Below, one piece after another: positions 28,069-36,564 of a stretch of DNA of 64,000 bases. The stretch is from Veronia pacifica. Lineage in GTDB: Bacteria > Pseudomonadota > Gammaproteobacteria > Enterobacterales > Vibrionaceae. The stretch covers positions 41,153 through 105,152 of the forward strand of contig NZ_LYBM01000013.1 of the NCBI RefSeq assembly GCF_001707825.1, in the 5' to 3' direction. A program made the position numbers and the translations under genes. Below the pieces are notes generated by a model. That model was given only the letters and a program-made list of their open reading frames with translations. It was not told the origin of the DNA and did no database searches. Within the stretch, counting starts at the first letter, position 1, and each line of letters opens with the position of its first letter.

Positions 28069-28718
28069 TGCGGGTTACTCAAAGACATGTCATCATCCTC
28101 AAAACCCTTTTACACCTTATTCAGGCGTATTTTTTGGTTCAATTAGTCACACTGACTTTGGGAGGGGGATTTGGAGCAGACCCTGTAGAGGGACTGACAA
28201 AATACACAGGCATAGCAGCGCTGAATAGTCTGGTGGTTTCATTGGTGATAGGTCCGGCAACCCGTTTTTACCGGATGGGACTCATGATAAGGTTGCGTCG
28301 ACCTGCTGGCATTTACAGTTTTGTCTGGGCATCCCTTCACCTCGCTGTCTACGCCTTCCTAGATTTGGGTTTGAATGTCAGCTTACTGATAAGTGAAATC
28401 GTAGAACGTCCGTATCTTACCGTGGGATTTGTTGTTTGGTTGGTGCTGTTGGCACTAACAGTGACATCTACACAGGCGATTCAACGAAAACTGGGTCGCC
28501 GATGGCAAACGCTGCACAACTGGGTATACCTGGCTGCTGCACTTGCGCCTATCCACTTTTATTGGTCATCAAAGTCTGAGCTGATTGAGCCTGGTATTTA
28601 TCTGGTCATCTCGGCGGCACTGCTACTGCTTAGACGACGAAACGTTAAAATGTGGATACAAAGTGTCCTTTCTCCCTTGCAAAGGCTGATTTATCACACA
28701 AGAGCGAAGGCGGAATAG
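28068..28718 (+). CDS. msrQ: MsrQ heme-binding membrane subunit
   Basis: A 216-residue inner-membrane protein of the YedZ/ferric-reductase-like family with about six helices. Histidines for b-heme occur in FVWASLHLAVYA, in RWQTLHNWVYLAA and in LAPIHFYW. It passes quinol electrons to MsrP. The ATG overlaps the msrP stop codon by one base. A hairpin with a T-rich tail starts at the stop codon, closing the operon. Confidence 0.95.
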   Translation: MRVTQRHVIILKTLLHLIQAYFLVQLVTLTLGGGFGADPVEGLTKYTGIAALNSLVVSLVIGPATRFYRMGLMIRLRRPAGIYSFVWASLHLAVYAFLDLGLNVSLLISEIVERPYLTVGFVVWLVLLALTVTSTQAIQRKLGRRWQTLHNWVYLAAALAPIHFYWSSKSELIEPGIYLVISAALLLLRRRNVKMWIQSVLSPLQRLIYHTRAKAE

Positions 28719-28742
28719 TGACTCAGGATGTCACTTTTCTTA
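28717..28742 (+). terminator. Terminator of the msrPQ operon
   Basis: AGTGAC and GTCACT form a 6-base stem with a 7-base loop, followed by TTTCTT. It overlaps the msrQ stop codon. Confidence 0.75.
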
Positions 28743-28800
28743 AAAATTTGCCATACTTCGGGTAAATCTATGTAGTTACAACTTTTTCTGGAGAGGCAGC

Positions 28801-29457
28801 TTGCTGGACGATGTGATATCACAAAGCCTTGAAGGGTTTAAGGCTGATTGCCGTAAGCTTTGTGAAAACCACTACCCAACAATCCATAACCGTGGCATGA
28901 GAGACATTCATCTTGGCAAAGCCTTGTCTCGCCGTATCGTCAGCACACTCAGTGCAGGCGGGCATTATGCATCTCTTGTTCAGTTGGAAACAGCTGAGCA
29001 TATCAGACTTCCTATTTTCCACATAAATGGCGGCCAATATCAGCTCTACGTCATTGGTCACCGTATGGTTAGCCCCGGAGCGGGTTGCCGTCATGCTCTT
29101 ATAACCGATATACAGTGGTCGCTTGAGAAGCTTGAACTCTCAAGCGACGCTGACTTCAGACTACTATTGGTATCAGACCACTGGTTTGATCGCACGATGG
29201 CAAGCAAAACGCTCCCCAGTTGGTGGTTGGGAAACATGCCAGTTGATCTGGAAGCCTACCAAAGTCAGGGAATCAAATTGCAACTCAGTGATGGGAGTTT
29301 ATCGAAGGACATCGAACATCAATGTTCACTGGACAATGGGAACTTTAAGCTTTTCCATCCTTTGAAAAGGCTTAAAGATAATGAAGTGATATACAAGTAC
29401 ATGTTGATGTCAGCGTCTTTTACGCTTCACCCCAATAATACTCTCGGTAATGATTGA
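28801..29457 (+). CDS. Hypothetical protein, 218 residues
   Basis: A soluble, mixed alpha/beta protein without signal peptide, membrane helix or recognised motif. Translation likely begins at a TTG with GGAGAGG upstream (the product starts LDDVISQSLEGFKAD). It contains several histidines and tryptophans (NHYPTIHNRG, SDHWFDRT, SWWLGN). It converges on the SgrR-like gene with only 12 bases between them. The codon use looks like that of neighbouring genes, so it is probably a real vibrio-type gene of unknown role. Confidence 0.65.
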   Translation: MLDDVISQSLEGFKADCRKLCENHYPTIHNRGMRDIHLGKALSRRIVSTLSAGGHYASLVQLETAEHIRLPIFHINGGQYQLYVIGHRMVSPGAGCRHALITDIQWSLEKLELSSDADFRLLLVSDHWFDRTMASKTLPSWWLGNMPVDLEAYQSQGIKLQLSDGSLSKDIEHQCSLDNGNFKLFHPLKRLKDNEVIYKYMLMSASFTLHPNNTLGND

Positions 29458-29469
29458 GATTGCAATCAT

Positions 29470-31206
29470 TTAGACTTCTAAATCATTGTCTGAAGGCTTT
29501 GTCCAGACTGACTTAAAGTCAAACCAACCCACCGTATTAGAACTAAAGTCCTGCAGTTCGCTGTCATCGATAACGCCCAACCAAATATGGAAAAGCGGGA
29601 GGAGCTGTCGGGTATCCACCAGCGTTCGTGCAAGACTTTCATCGTAGTAACTGTCTTCTGTATCGTTTGAGCGCGATTTATCTACTTCGCGCATCGTGGC
29701 TTCATATTCGCGTTCAGGCATCATTGCAGAAAATAAACCGAAACAGAAAACCCACTGAAGCAATGCATCACTCCTTTTACTGCCCAGACTCACTCCTCCC
29801 AGCCATATGTCGATTTTCTTGAGATCTTTTCCAGATTGGATCTGCTCATGCTCTAACACGATAAATTCAACGTTGATATTGTCACGAGCGAGGATGGTCT
29901 TAATCACCTTACCCATTATCGGATAAAGAGGATGACTCCCCTGATATCCAAGATATATTGTTGTGGGGCCCGGAGTATCTATCTCAGGCAATACAGCAGG
30001 TGTATGCGCCCAACCCGGTCTCAATCCATAGGCGGGTGTAAGGCGATATTCAGCAGCGCCAGACGCCTCCAGAAGCGGTAACATATGAGCAGGAGATAAA
30101 CGGTACTGGAAGAATGCTGCCCACCTGGGATCTTTTGCAATGCCAGATCGCCGGTTAAGTAGAAGGAAGTTACTCCCCTCATCAAGCACCATTCTTTTCC
30201 CCGTCATATTACTGAATGTTCCTCTGCGTGTATCCAGCGCTCCAGGGTGCAATGATGCACTGGGGTGCAATTGGCACATCGCAGTATTATCAAGAACCCA
30301 TATTTCGACAGTATCTGTTAGCGCCCTGAAACCAAAATACTGATCATGAGCCTCTAAAACTAGCTTCCGGTCAGTGTTTTCTGCGACCTTATACGCCCCT
30401 GTTCCAACAGGAAATCTATCCGCATTTTTTGTGGCAGATGCTTCTCTGGAACGAATACTGGCCATCGGTAGTGCTAACGAATCTGCAAAACGGTGATCAG
30501 CTATTGTCAGGAAAACATCAATCACATTGATTGCTGGGGAATTCACACGATCAATATGAGAAAAGTAGGTGTGATTACGCAAACTCTCTAACGACCAGAT
30601 GATATCTCTCACCTGCAGTGGTTTACCATCATGAAAATAGACTGAGGGCCTTATAAAAAAACGCCAGTGTCTTTCAGTGATCTTCTGCCAGTGATGAGCC
30701 AGATCCGGCTCAACCCGCTCGGTTTTATCATTAACTCGTGTCAATCCGTTGAATATCTGACGGATAAGATGGTTTTCAGAGCGTCTTAAAGGTTTAGCAG
30801 GGTTTAGGCAGTAAAAGGGGCGGTAGTAAGGCAGCCTGATAATTTGCTTCCCTTCCCTTGTACTCGATCCGAGTAATTCCTGAATAAGAAGAGCTAATTT
30901 CCCTGCGTCATGATTCAAAGCATCAAACGCGGCATCCAGTTTTCCTTCGCTTATCCACTGCCTTAATCTTTTTTGCTGCAGATCAGACGTAGAGCGATGA
31001 AATATTAAACGGCTGAGCTTTCCGCGCCCCACAGCGGGTTGCCAAGTGATCCAGCCTGTCTCAGCCATCTTGTTGAGTACCATTCGCGCATTTCTCCTCG
31101 TGCACTCGAGGATGGCAGACATATCCTGAAGGGTTGTTTCGCTGTCTTTACCCCCAAAATGGCCATAGACACGAGCAAATTGTGACTGTAAACGCTGACT
31201 CGACAT
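29470..31206 (-). CDS. SgrR-family transcriptional regulator (HTH plus solute-binding domain)
   Basis: A 578-residue cytoplasmic regulator. The N-terminal winged helix-turn-helix (about 1-95) starts MSSQRLQSQFARVYGHFGGK, close in style to E. coli SgrR. The rest is an SBP_bac_5-like oligopeptide/sugar-binding domain used as an effector sensor (PYYRPFYCLNPAKPLRRSE, SVYFHDGKPLQVRDI). The ATG at 31206 matches family starts better than the upstream TTG. In enterics SgrR senses glucose-phosphate stress and activates the small RNA SgrS. No SgrS-like RNA was seen here, so the target is unknown; the divergent gene at 31423 is a candidate. Confidence 0.87.
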   Translation of the reverse strand: MSSQRLQSQFARVYGHFGGKDSETTLQDMSAILECTRRNARMVLNKMAETGWITWQPAVGRGKLSRLIFHRSTSDLQQKRLRQWISEGKLDAAFDALNHDAGKLALLIQELLGSSTREGKQIIRLPYYRPFYCLNPAKPLRRSENHLIRQIFNGLTRVNDKTERVEPDLAHHWQKITERHWRFFIRPSVYFHDGKPLQVRDIIWSLESLRNHTYFSHIDRVNSPAINVIDVFLTIADHRFADSLALPMASIRSREASATKNADRFPVGTGAYKVAENTDRKLVLEAHDQYFGFRALTDTVEIWVLDNTAMCQLHPSASLHPGALDTRRGTFSNMTGKRMVLDEGSNFLLLNRRSGIAKDPRWAAFFQYRLSPAHMLPLLEASGAAEYRLTPAYGLRPGWAHTPAVLPEIDTPGPTTIYLGYQGSHPLYPIMGKVIKTILARDNINVEFIVLEHEQIQSGKDLKKIDIWLGGVSLGSKRSDALLQWVFCFGLFSAMMPEREYEATMREVDKSRSNDTEDSYYDESLARTLVDTRQLLPLFHIWLGVIDDSELQDFSSNTVGWFDFKSVWTKPSDNDLEV

Positions 31207-31422
31207 AAAAGAGGAACCCAATATTTCCAAAACTTAAACACTTAATTTCCCCTATTCTAAACCTAAATCCTGAAACAGACCCTACAAACCAAGCACTTAA
31301 TTACATTCCACGCGCACAAAATGAGCGAACAAACGTTTATTGATTGTTATTTGTAGCGAGATCCTTAATATCAATGGCCATAAATCCAAGAAGATGACGG
31401 ACGACGTTTCCGTGGAGAGTGT

Positions 31423-31938
31423 ATGGCGAACGCAGCAATAGACAGCCATTTCAAGAGAAAACAGCGCTGGATGGCAAGCCATGTCCAAGATGCCAAGTTC
31501 CCAACGAAAGAGAGCCTAGAAGGACATAGCCTATATCAGAAAACTGAACGTCTGCCCGTTGAGCACAACAACTCTCAAGAAAACACCGACCTCAACCTCA
31601 CCTTTCACCGGGTTGACTGTCATCCTCTTATGATTCGTTACGCTGTAACACTGTCCAAGGCATGGCCAGAAACACAACGACCATTGATTTTGGAATACCT
31701 TTCTCAGGTGTCTTTGACAGACCAAGAGGTCGAAAACAATACAAAAATTGCACTGTATCTGGCCACGCAAGATGGAATGCCAGTCGGTGTGGGTATGCTG
31801 TTTGAAAGCTTGGAAGATCAAGATTGGGTGAGTGGTATTTACGATATCACAGCGGAAAATTCAGATATCAGTAACGCCATGCTTCACTTCCTCATCAGAA
31901 GAGCTGAGGCAAAGTCAGTCGTTTGCAGCCCCATGTAA
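31423..31938 (+). CDS. Hypothetical protein divergent from the SgrR-like regulator
   Basis: A 171-residue soluble protein with a good ribosome site (GGAGAG before the ATG). The middle (about 60-150) has the alternating pattern of a small acetyltransferase-like fold (IALYLATQDGMPVGVGMLFE), but no acetyl-CoA loop is clear, so a GNAT relation is only a suggestion. Because it is divergent from the SgrR-like gene, it may be under its control. Confidence 0.6.
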   Translation: MANAAIDSHFKRKQRWMASHVQDAKFPTKESLEGHSLYQKTERLPVEHNNSQENTDLNLTFHRVDCHPLMIRYAVTLSKAWPETQRPLILEYLSQVSLTDQEVENNTKIALYLATQDGMPVGVGMLFESLEDQDWVSGIYDITAENSDISNAMLHFLIRRAEAKSVVCSPM

Positions 31939-32010
31939 ATGATTGCTCGGTATTTCATCATGAAATAATCAGACTGAGAATAGCTCACACGCAAGATGGG
32001 GGATTACACA

Positions 32011-32045
32011 AATAAAAAACCGCCTGAAATACTACTTTTCGGCGG
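32011..32045 (-). terminator. Strong terminator for a short minus-strand transcript
   Basis: On the minus strand GCCGCCGAAAA and TTTCAGGCGG form a stem followed by TTTTTTATTT. The T-run is on the minus strand, 73 bases past the stop of the 25-codon membrane peptide. It can also serve, less well, the plus-strand gene ending at 31938. Confidence 0.8.
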
Positions 32046-32117
32046 CTTATCTACACATTATCGATATATTGATCATTAATCGCACTAAACATGGTGATTT
32101 ATAAGAGTGTGATGCGA

Positions 32118-32195
32118 TTATTTTCTTTCTGCACGTTCTTTTCGGACAACCAACAAGCCGATGATGATAAATGTAACAACGAGTACTGTTTCCAC
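32118..32195 (-). CDS. 25-residue single-helix membrane peptide
   Basis: A very short minus-strand gene: GTG start, 25 codons, TAA stop. CCGGAGGAA, close to a perfect ribosome site, sits five bases before the GTG. The product has one hydrophobic helix (about residues 4-17, VLVVTFIIIGLLVV) and a charged tail RKERAERK, the usual shape of bacterial membrane microproteins with an inside-positive C-terminus. A strong terminator follows in the same orientation, so it has the parts of an independent transcription unit. I cannot assign it to a known family. It lies between the DEAD-box gene and the gene ending at 31938. Confidence 0.68.
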   Translation of the reverse strand: METVLVVTFIIIGLLVVRKERAERK

Positions 32196-32366
32196 TAGTT
32201 TCCTCCGGGAAGTGTTAAAATTTTGTTAGGTTCAAAGACAAACCTTAAATAAACGCGCATATTCTATAGTTTTCTCACTAAGAATTCACGGCAATACAGC
32301 TGTTGGCGTGACTTAAATCGAAATAGTTAATGATTTTCACTTAATTGCGACAATTTTAAAGCGACA

Positions 32367-32406
32367 TACCTCACTCAAAAGCGCTCAATCTATCTTGAGT
32401 GAGGTA
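32367..32406. repeat. 12-base stem hairpin downstream of the DEAD-box gene
   Basis: TACCTCACTCAA and TTGAGTGAGGTA form a perfect 12-base stem with a 16-base loop, starting 23 bases past the helicase stop codon. No T-run follows on the minus strand, so it may terminate with help or protect the mRNA 3' end. Confidence 0.55.
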
Positions 32407-32428
32407 CAGTAAAGCTTATCGCACTGCC

Positions 32429-33745
32429 TTATTCAGCTTCTTTTTTTACCTTTTTCGGCATAAAGACTTGCTCTCCAACGGCTACGCCTTGGTAAAAACT
32501 CTTATTACGCTGTTTCGGCGTGCGTTTATCCTGTGTTGGCTTTTTAACCTGTTTTTTACCCGGTTTTTTACCTACAAATTTCTTTTTTTTCGGTGCAAGG
32601 CCTTTGAATTTAGCTTCCAGCCCATCTAGAACATGAAACTGAATTTTTTGGGCCAAAAATGCTTCAACATTTTTAAAGTTATGCCAGTCTTTAGGCCCAA
32701 CAAATGAAAATGCCAAGCCCTTGTTCCCTGCCCTTCCAGTTCGCCCAATGCGATGAACGTACTCTTCTGCATGCTTTGGCATGTCGAAGTTAACTACATG
32801 GGAGACGTTGTTGATGTCAAGACCACGTGAAGCCACATCTGTAGTCACAAGCACCTTATGGAGACCTCGTTCGAACTCATCCATGATTCGGTTCCGCTGA
32901 GCCTGATTAAGATCGCCACTCAGTGCCACTGCTTTTATGCCACGCTCAATAAATTCCTTCGCAAGCCTGTCGGTATCCGCCCGTGTGGCAGTGAATATCA
33001 TTAACTGTTGATACTCCTGTTCCATGATTCTTTCGAGCAAAGCCTGTTTGTGATCAAGATGGTCACTGAGATAAAAATGTTGAGTAATGTCCTTATGTTC
33101 ATCGTTGGCGTAGCCAATAGCGACTCGTTTAGGATCCGTTAACATATCTCCAGCGATATCATTCACCTGATGGTGATCAAGTGTCGCAGAAAACATTAAT
33201 GTCTGACGTTTGCGATGAGATGCAGCTTCGTTGATAGCCTTTAACTGAGGAGCAAAACCCAGATCAAGCATTCTGTCCGCTTCATCCATGATCAACATCT
33301 CAAGTCCATCAAGACTCAAATGGCGGTGTTCAAGGTGGTCTGCAAGGCGTCCCGGCGTAGCGACAACAAATATCGGGTCTTTTCGGAAGGCCTTTGCCTG
33401 GTCATTAAAGTTTTCACCACCGAGGATCAAAGCCGCCTTGTAAGGAGTAGCAGAAATAAGTTGACGTAACTGACCGAAAACCTGCTTGGCAAGCTCACGT
33501 GTTGGCGCGAGTATCACTACTCTGGGATCACGTCGACTGAACGGTTTCGCCCGGAACATACGTTGCAATGCGGGTAACAGGAAAGCCAGTGTTTTCCCCG
33601 ATCCTGTTTTTGAGGATGCCAGTAAGTCTTTACCTGCACAGGCAACTGGAATCGCGCTTTGTTGAATCTCTGTAGGCTGCTGAAAGCCGAGATGCTCAAT
33701 GGTTTTCATCAGTCGTTTGTCTAAATTCAGATCTTCAAATTGCAA
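32429..33745 (-). CDS. DEAD-box ATP-dependent RNA helicase (SrmB/RhlE-like)
   Basis: A 438-residue helicase with all DEAD-box motifs: Q-motif region (GFQQPTEIQQSAIP), Walker A SSKTGSGKT (near 45), PTRELA, TPGR, MDEADRML (near 150), SAT (FSATLD), and C-terminal DVASRGLD and HRIGRTGR. The basic tail (KKKKFVGKKPGKKQVKK) is typical of ribosome-assembly or cold-adapted helicases. It probably starts at a TTG with GGAG seven bases upstream. It resembles SrmB/RhlE, but sequence reading alone does not justify a symbol. Confidence 0.93.
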   Translation of the reverse strand: MQFEDLNLDKRLMKTIEHLGFQQPTEIQQSAIPVACAGKDLLASSKTGSGKTLAFLLPALQRMFRAKPFSRRDPRVVILAPTRELAKQVFGQLRQLISATPYKAALILGGENFNDQAKAFRKDPIFVVATPGRLADHLEHRHLSLDGLEMLIMDEADRMLDLGFAPQLKAINEAASHRKRQTLMFSATLDHHQVNDIAGDMLTDPKRVAIGYANDEHKDITQHFYLSDHLDHKQALLERIMEQEYQQLMIFTATRADTDRLAKEFIERGIKAVALSGDLNQAQRNRIMDEFERGLHKVLVTTDVASRGLDINNVSHVVNFDMPKHAEEYVHRIGRTGRAGNKGLAFSFVGPKDWHNFKNVEAFLAQKIQFHVLDGLEAKFKGLAPKKKKFVGKKPGKKQVKKPTQDKRTPKQRNKSFYQGVAVGEQVFMPKKVKKEAE

Positions 33746-33960
33746 TGTATCACTCCAATGGTGTTATCTTTTTCTGCATAAGCGCAGAAGTCGGCCAGCA
33801 GCACCTTATCGCCGCCATTAATTGGCGCGGAGTTTATCATAAAACTCATGGTTTTCCGCACCAAAAGCGCCCTTGATCACAAATTTAAACTCTGGATAGA
33901 TGCATTTTTGCATTTGAAGTCTCAAGTTCAGTGCGGACATTAACTGATAAGGAAAGTAGC

Positions 33961-34479
33961 ATGAGTAACACCAATGTTATTCATCGCTGGAAAAGATTGG
34001 CTCTTGAGGAGAGAGTTATCCAGCGACCAGATGGGTGTAAAACGGTTGAAACTATCGTTCATCACCCAGGCGCAGTGTTAATTGTGCCAGTATTAGAAAA
34101 TGGCGACCTCGTTATGGTTCGTCAATACCGCTCAGCAATCGACGATTGGATTTATGAGTTTCCTGCTGGCACACTCGAAGAGAGTGAAACGGCGGAAGTT
34201 TGTGCCAAGAGAGAGCTGGCGGAAGAAACACAACTGGTAGCAAAAACATGGACCAAGCTCGGGGTGATCTTTCCTGCCCCCGGCTTTTGTGATGAAGAAA
34301 TGCATATTTTTCTTGCGTCCGACCTAAGTGATGGGAGCGGTATCCCCGACGAGGATGAGTTTATAGATGTTATATCATTAAGTATTGATGATATTGATAA
34401 GATGCTTTTAGACAACACGTTGAAAGACAGTAAGACAATATCCGCTCTTTACTTAACGAAAAAACACAGACTTCTCTGA
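33961..34479 (+). CDS. Nudix hydrolase, ADP-ribose pyrophosphatase type
   Basis: A 172-residue Nudix enzyme. The Nudix box is GTLEESETAEVCAKRELAEE with the REL-x-EE core; a Gln replaces the usual Gly at its end. The upstream block VRQYRSAIDDWIYEFPAG is characteristic of ADP-ribose/ADP-sugar pyrophosphatases. The ATG at 33961 is chosen because AAGGAA lies seven bases upstream; the frame is open 30 bases further. It probably hydrolyses ADP-ribose or a related nucleotide. The hotdog-like gene follows after 37 bases on the same strand. Confidence 0.9.
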   Translation: MSNTNVIHRWKRLALEERVIQRPDGCKTVETIVHHPGAVLIVPVLENGDLVMVRQYRSAIDDWIYEFPAGTLEESETAEVCAKRELAEETQLVAKTWTKLGVIFPAPGFCDEEMHIFLASDLSDGSGIPDEDEFIDVISLSIDDIDKMLLDNTLKDSKTISALYLTKKHRLL

Positions 34480-34516
34480 TCATCAATCTAGCAACATTTT
34501 AAAAGGAGAACATTGA

Positions 34517-35035
34517 GTGCAACAGGAAGTAGCAAGTAACAATAATAAAGCTCCGACACCAAAATCCAATTTATGGTTAGAAAACCTTAAGTTGAATCTA
34601 TTTGCCATGGTGAAGATTCCTCTTATCTCATTTTGCAAAGCAAAACTTATTTACTTAGACGACCAACGTGTAGAAATAAAAATTCCGCTAAAGCGAAAAA
34701 CAAAAAATCACTTAAGCAGTATGTATCTTGGAGCCTTGGCAGTAGGTGCAGATATTGCAGGCGGATACCTCGCCTACTACAAAACAAGTCAAGACAACAG
34801 GAAGGTATCACTGGCCTTTAAAAGCATGAGAGCCGATTTTTTGAAACGACCTGAAGATGATGTTGTTTTCATTTGCGATCAAGGAACCTTGATAGAAGAA
34901 ATGTTAGAAGAAACATTCAGAACAGGTGAAAGGGTGAATAAAGAGGTTAAGGTAACAGCAATCTGTCCTTCGCTACACGGACAAGAGCCAATGGCTAACC
35001 TATACTTAACCCTTTCATTAAAGGGCATTAAATAG
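34517..35035 (+). CDS. DUF4442 / hotdog-fold thioesterase-like protein
   Basis: A 172-residue protein with the profile of DUF4442 proteins (hotdog fold, PaaI/YiiD-like): IPLKRKTKNHLSSMYLGALAVGADIAGGYLAYY covers the conserved helix and active-site region, followed by VSLAFKSMRADFLKRPE. Such proteins are thought to be acyl-CoA or acyl-carrier thioesterases, with substrates mostly unknown. It starts at a GTG, with AAGGAG upstream, and lies directly after the Nudix gene. Confidence 0.78.
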   Translation: MQQEVASNNNKAPTPKSNLWLENLKLNLFAMVKIPLISFCKAKLIYLDDQRVEIKIPLKRKTKNHLSSMYLGALAVGADIAGGYLAYYKTSQDNRKVSLAFKSMRADFLKRPEDDVVFICDQGTLIEEMLEETFRTGERVNKEVKVTAICPSLHGQEPMANLYLTLSLKGIK

Positions 35036-35255
35036 CTCAAAAATATTAAAAACTTACCATCACGATAATATATAAGAGTGATGTTTCTCAACAATCATAC
35101 TGCTTATGTTGAGGCTTACAATTCAAAACTGGGTGATAACTTGGTTTCTTTCCCGTAAATCCGGCTTTAGTTTTTGAAACGTTAACTCTGTTTTGCCTTT
35201 AAATAATTTTAACTACTAGATTTATTGGCAAAACAGTTTGTTACAGGAGTTTACT

Positions 35256-36512
35256 GTGAGTGTAACCAAGAAACTGAAAGCGTTTTTCCAACAGGATACG
35301 GCACCGGGTATTGTATTAATTTTTACAGCATTTGCTGCTTTGGTCGTTGCCAACTCATCATTGGCAGGTCACTACCTCCATTTTTTAGAACTCCCTGTAC
35401 AGTTTCGTATAGGGGCCCTAGATATTGAGAAAAATATGCTTTTGCTCATCAACGACGGGTTGATGGCAATTTTTTTCTTATTAATCGGATTGGAGGTAAA
35501 GCGAGAACTCGTAGAGGGGTCACTAAAAACCAAGAAACAGGCTATCTTTCCCGTTGTTGCGGCTATCGGCGGCATGGTAGTGCCAGTACTGATTTTTACT
35601 GTGTTTAATCATGGAGACAGCATCGCAATGACTGGCTGGGCCATTCCGTCAGCCACAGACATTGCGTTCACACTTGGTGTATTAGCTCTTTTCGGTAAGC
35701 GCGTCCCCGTTTGTCTTAAAATCTTCCTCTTAGCGCTTGCAGTAATCGATGACCTCGGCGCAGTGCTCATCATCGCCTTGTTCTTTAGTTCTGACCTTTC
35801 AATAACAGCCCTTGTTGTGGCCGCTGCTGCATGCCTTATCTTGTATTATATGAATAAACATGAGGTACATAGACTGACAGCTTATTTGCTTGTTGGCGCC
35901 ATACTTTGGATTGCAGTACTTAAATCTGGCGTTCATGCGACAGTTGCCGGCGTCATACTGGGCTTCCTTATTCCTCTGGGTACGACAGACAAACGCTCAC
36001 CGCTAAGAAACCTCGAACACGGTATCTCACCATGGAGTAACTTCCTTATTTTACCCCTCTTTGCGTTTGCCAATTCTGGCGTTCCCCTTGGTGGTCTTGA
36101 TGCTGGCACACTTTTACAGCCTCTCCCTTTAGGCATCGCACTTGGGCTGATTATAGGAAAACCTATCGGCGTCACAGGGGCTTGCTGGCTGTCCCACAAG
36201 CTTGGCATTGCGAAGCTGCCAGATGAGATTAACTTTGGTCACATATTGGGGGCTTCTATCCTGTGTGGTATCGGGTTCACCATGTCTATCTTTATCGCAA
36301 CCCTTGCCTTTCCGAGCAATGTTGGTCCCGAACTGATCAATACATCTCGTATCGCTATCTTTATCGGTTCTTTCGCCTCTGCCATCATTGGTTATATGGT
36401 GCTCAAATATGTATTTGAACGTTATCCAACGGAGGTTAAACGCCATAAAAAACCTGATGTTGATAATCAAACAGAATCAGAGAAAGTCGCGGAGGCGAAT
36501 GCGACAAACTGA
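35256..36512 (+). CDS. nhaA: Na+/H+ antiporter NhaA
   Basis: A 418-residue, 12-helix antiporter. The ion-binding aspartate pair is present in LAVIDDLGAV (near 165), and the unwound helix region ATDIAFTLGVLALFGKRVP is conserved. Other family blocks are MAIFFLLIGLEVKRE near the start and GHILGASILCGIGFTMSIF near the end. The GTG at 35256 is preferred (AGGAG seven bases upstream) over an upstream TTG. It exports sodium in exchange for protons, a core function for marine bacteria. A terminator follows. Confidence 0.97.
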   Translation: MSVTKKLKAFFQQDTAPGIVLIFTAFAALVVANSSLAGHYLHFLELPVQFRIGALDIEKNMLLLINDGLMAIFFLLIGLEVKRELVEGSLKTKKQAIFPVVAAIGGMVVPVLIFTVFNHGDSIAMTGWAIPSATDIAFTLGVLALFGKRVPVCLKIFLLALAVIDDLGAVLIIALFFSSDLSITALVVAAAACLILYYMNKHEVHRLTAYLLVGAILWIAVLKSGVHATVAGVILGFLIPLGTTDKRSPLRNLEHGISPWSNFLILPLFAFANSGVPLGGLDAGTLLQPLPLGIALGLIIGKPIGVTGACWLSHKLGIAKLPDEINFGHILGASILCGIGFTMSIFIATLAFPSNVGPELINTSRIAIFIGSFASAIIGYMVLKYVFERYPTEVKRHKKPDVDNQTESEKVAEANATN

Positions 36513-36529
36513 TTTAACGTGACATAAGA

Positions 36530-36564
36530 GGGCGCTGACAATTTCCTTGTTAGTGCCCTTTTTT
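36530..36564 (+). terminator. Terminator of nhaA
   Basis: GGGC-GCT-ACAA and TTGT-AGT-GCCC arms form an imperfect stem of about 11 pairs followed by six Ts, 18 bases past the nhaA stop. Confidence 0.85.

Noticed and set aside
31231..31422. SgrS-type small RNA between the SgrR-like gene and its divergent neighbour
   Set aside because: No terminator hairpin with T-run and no recognisable ptsG-pairing segment in this gap.
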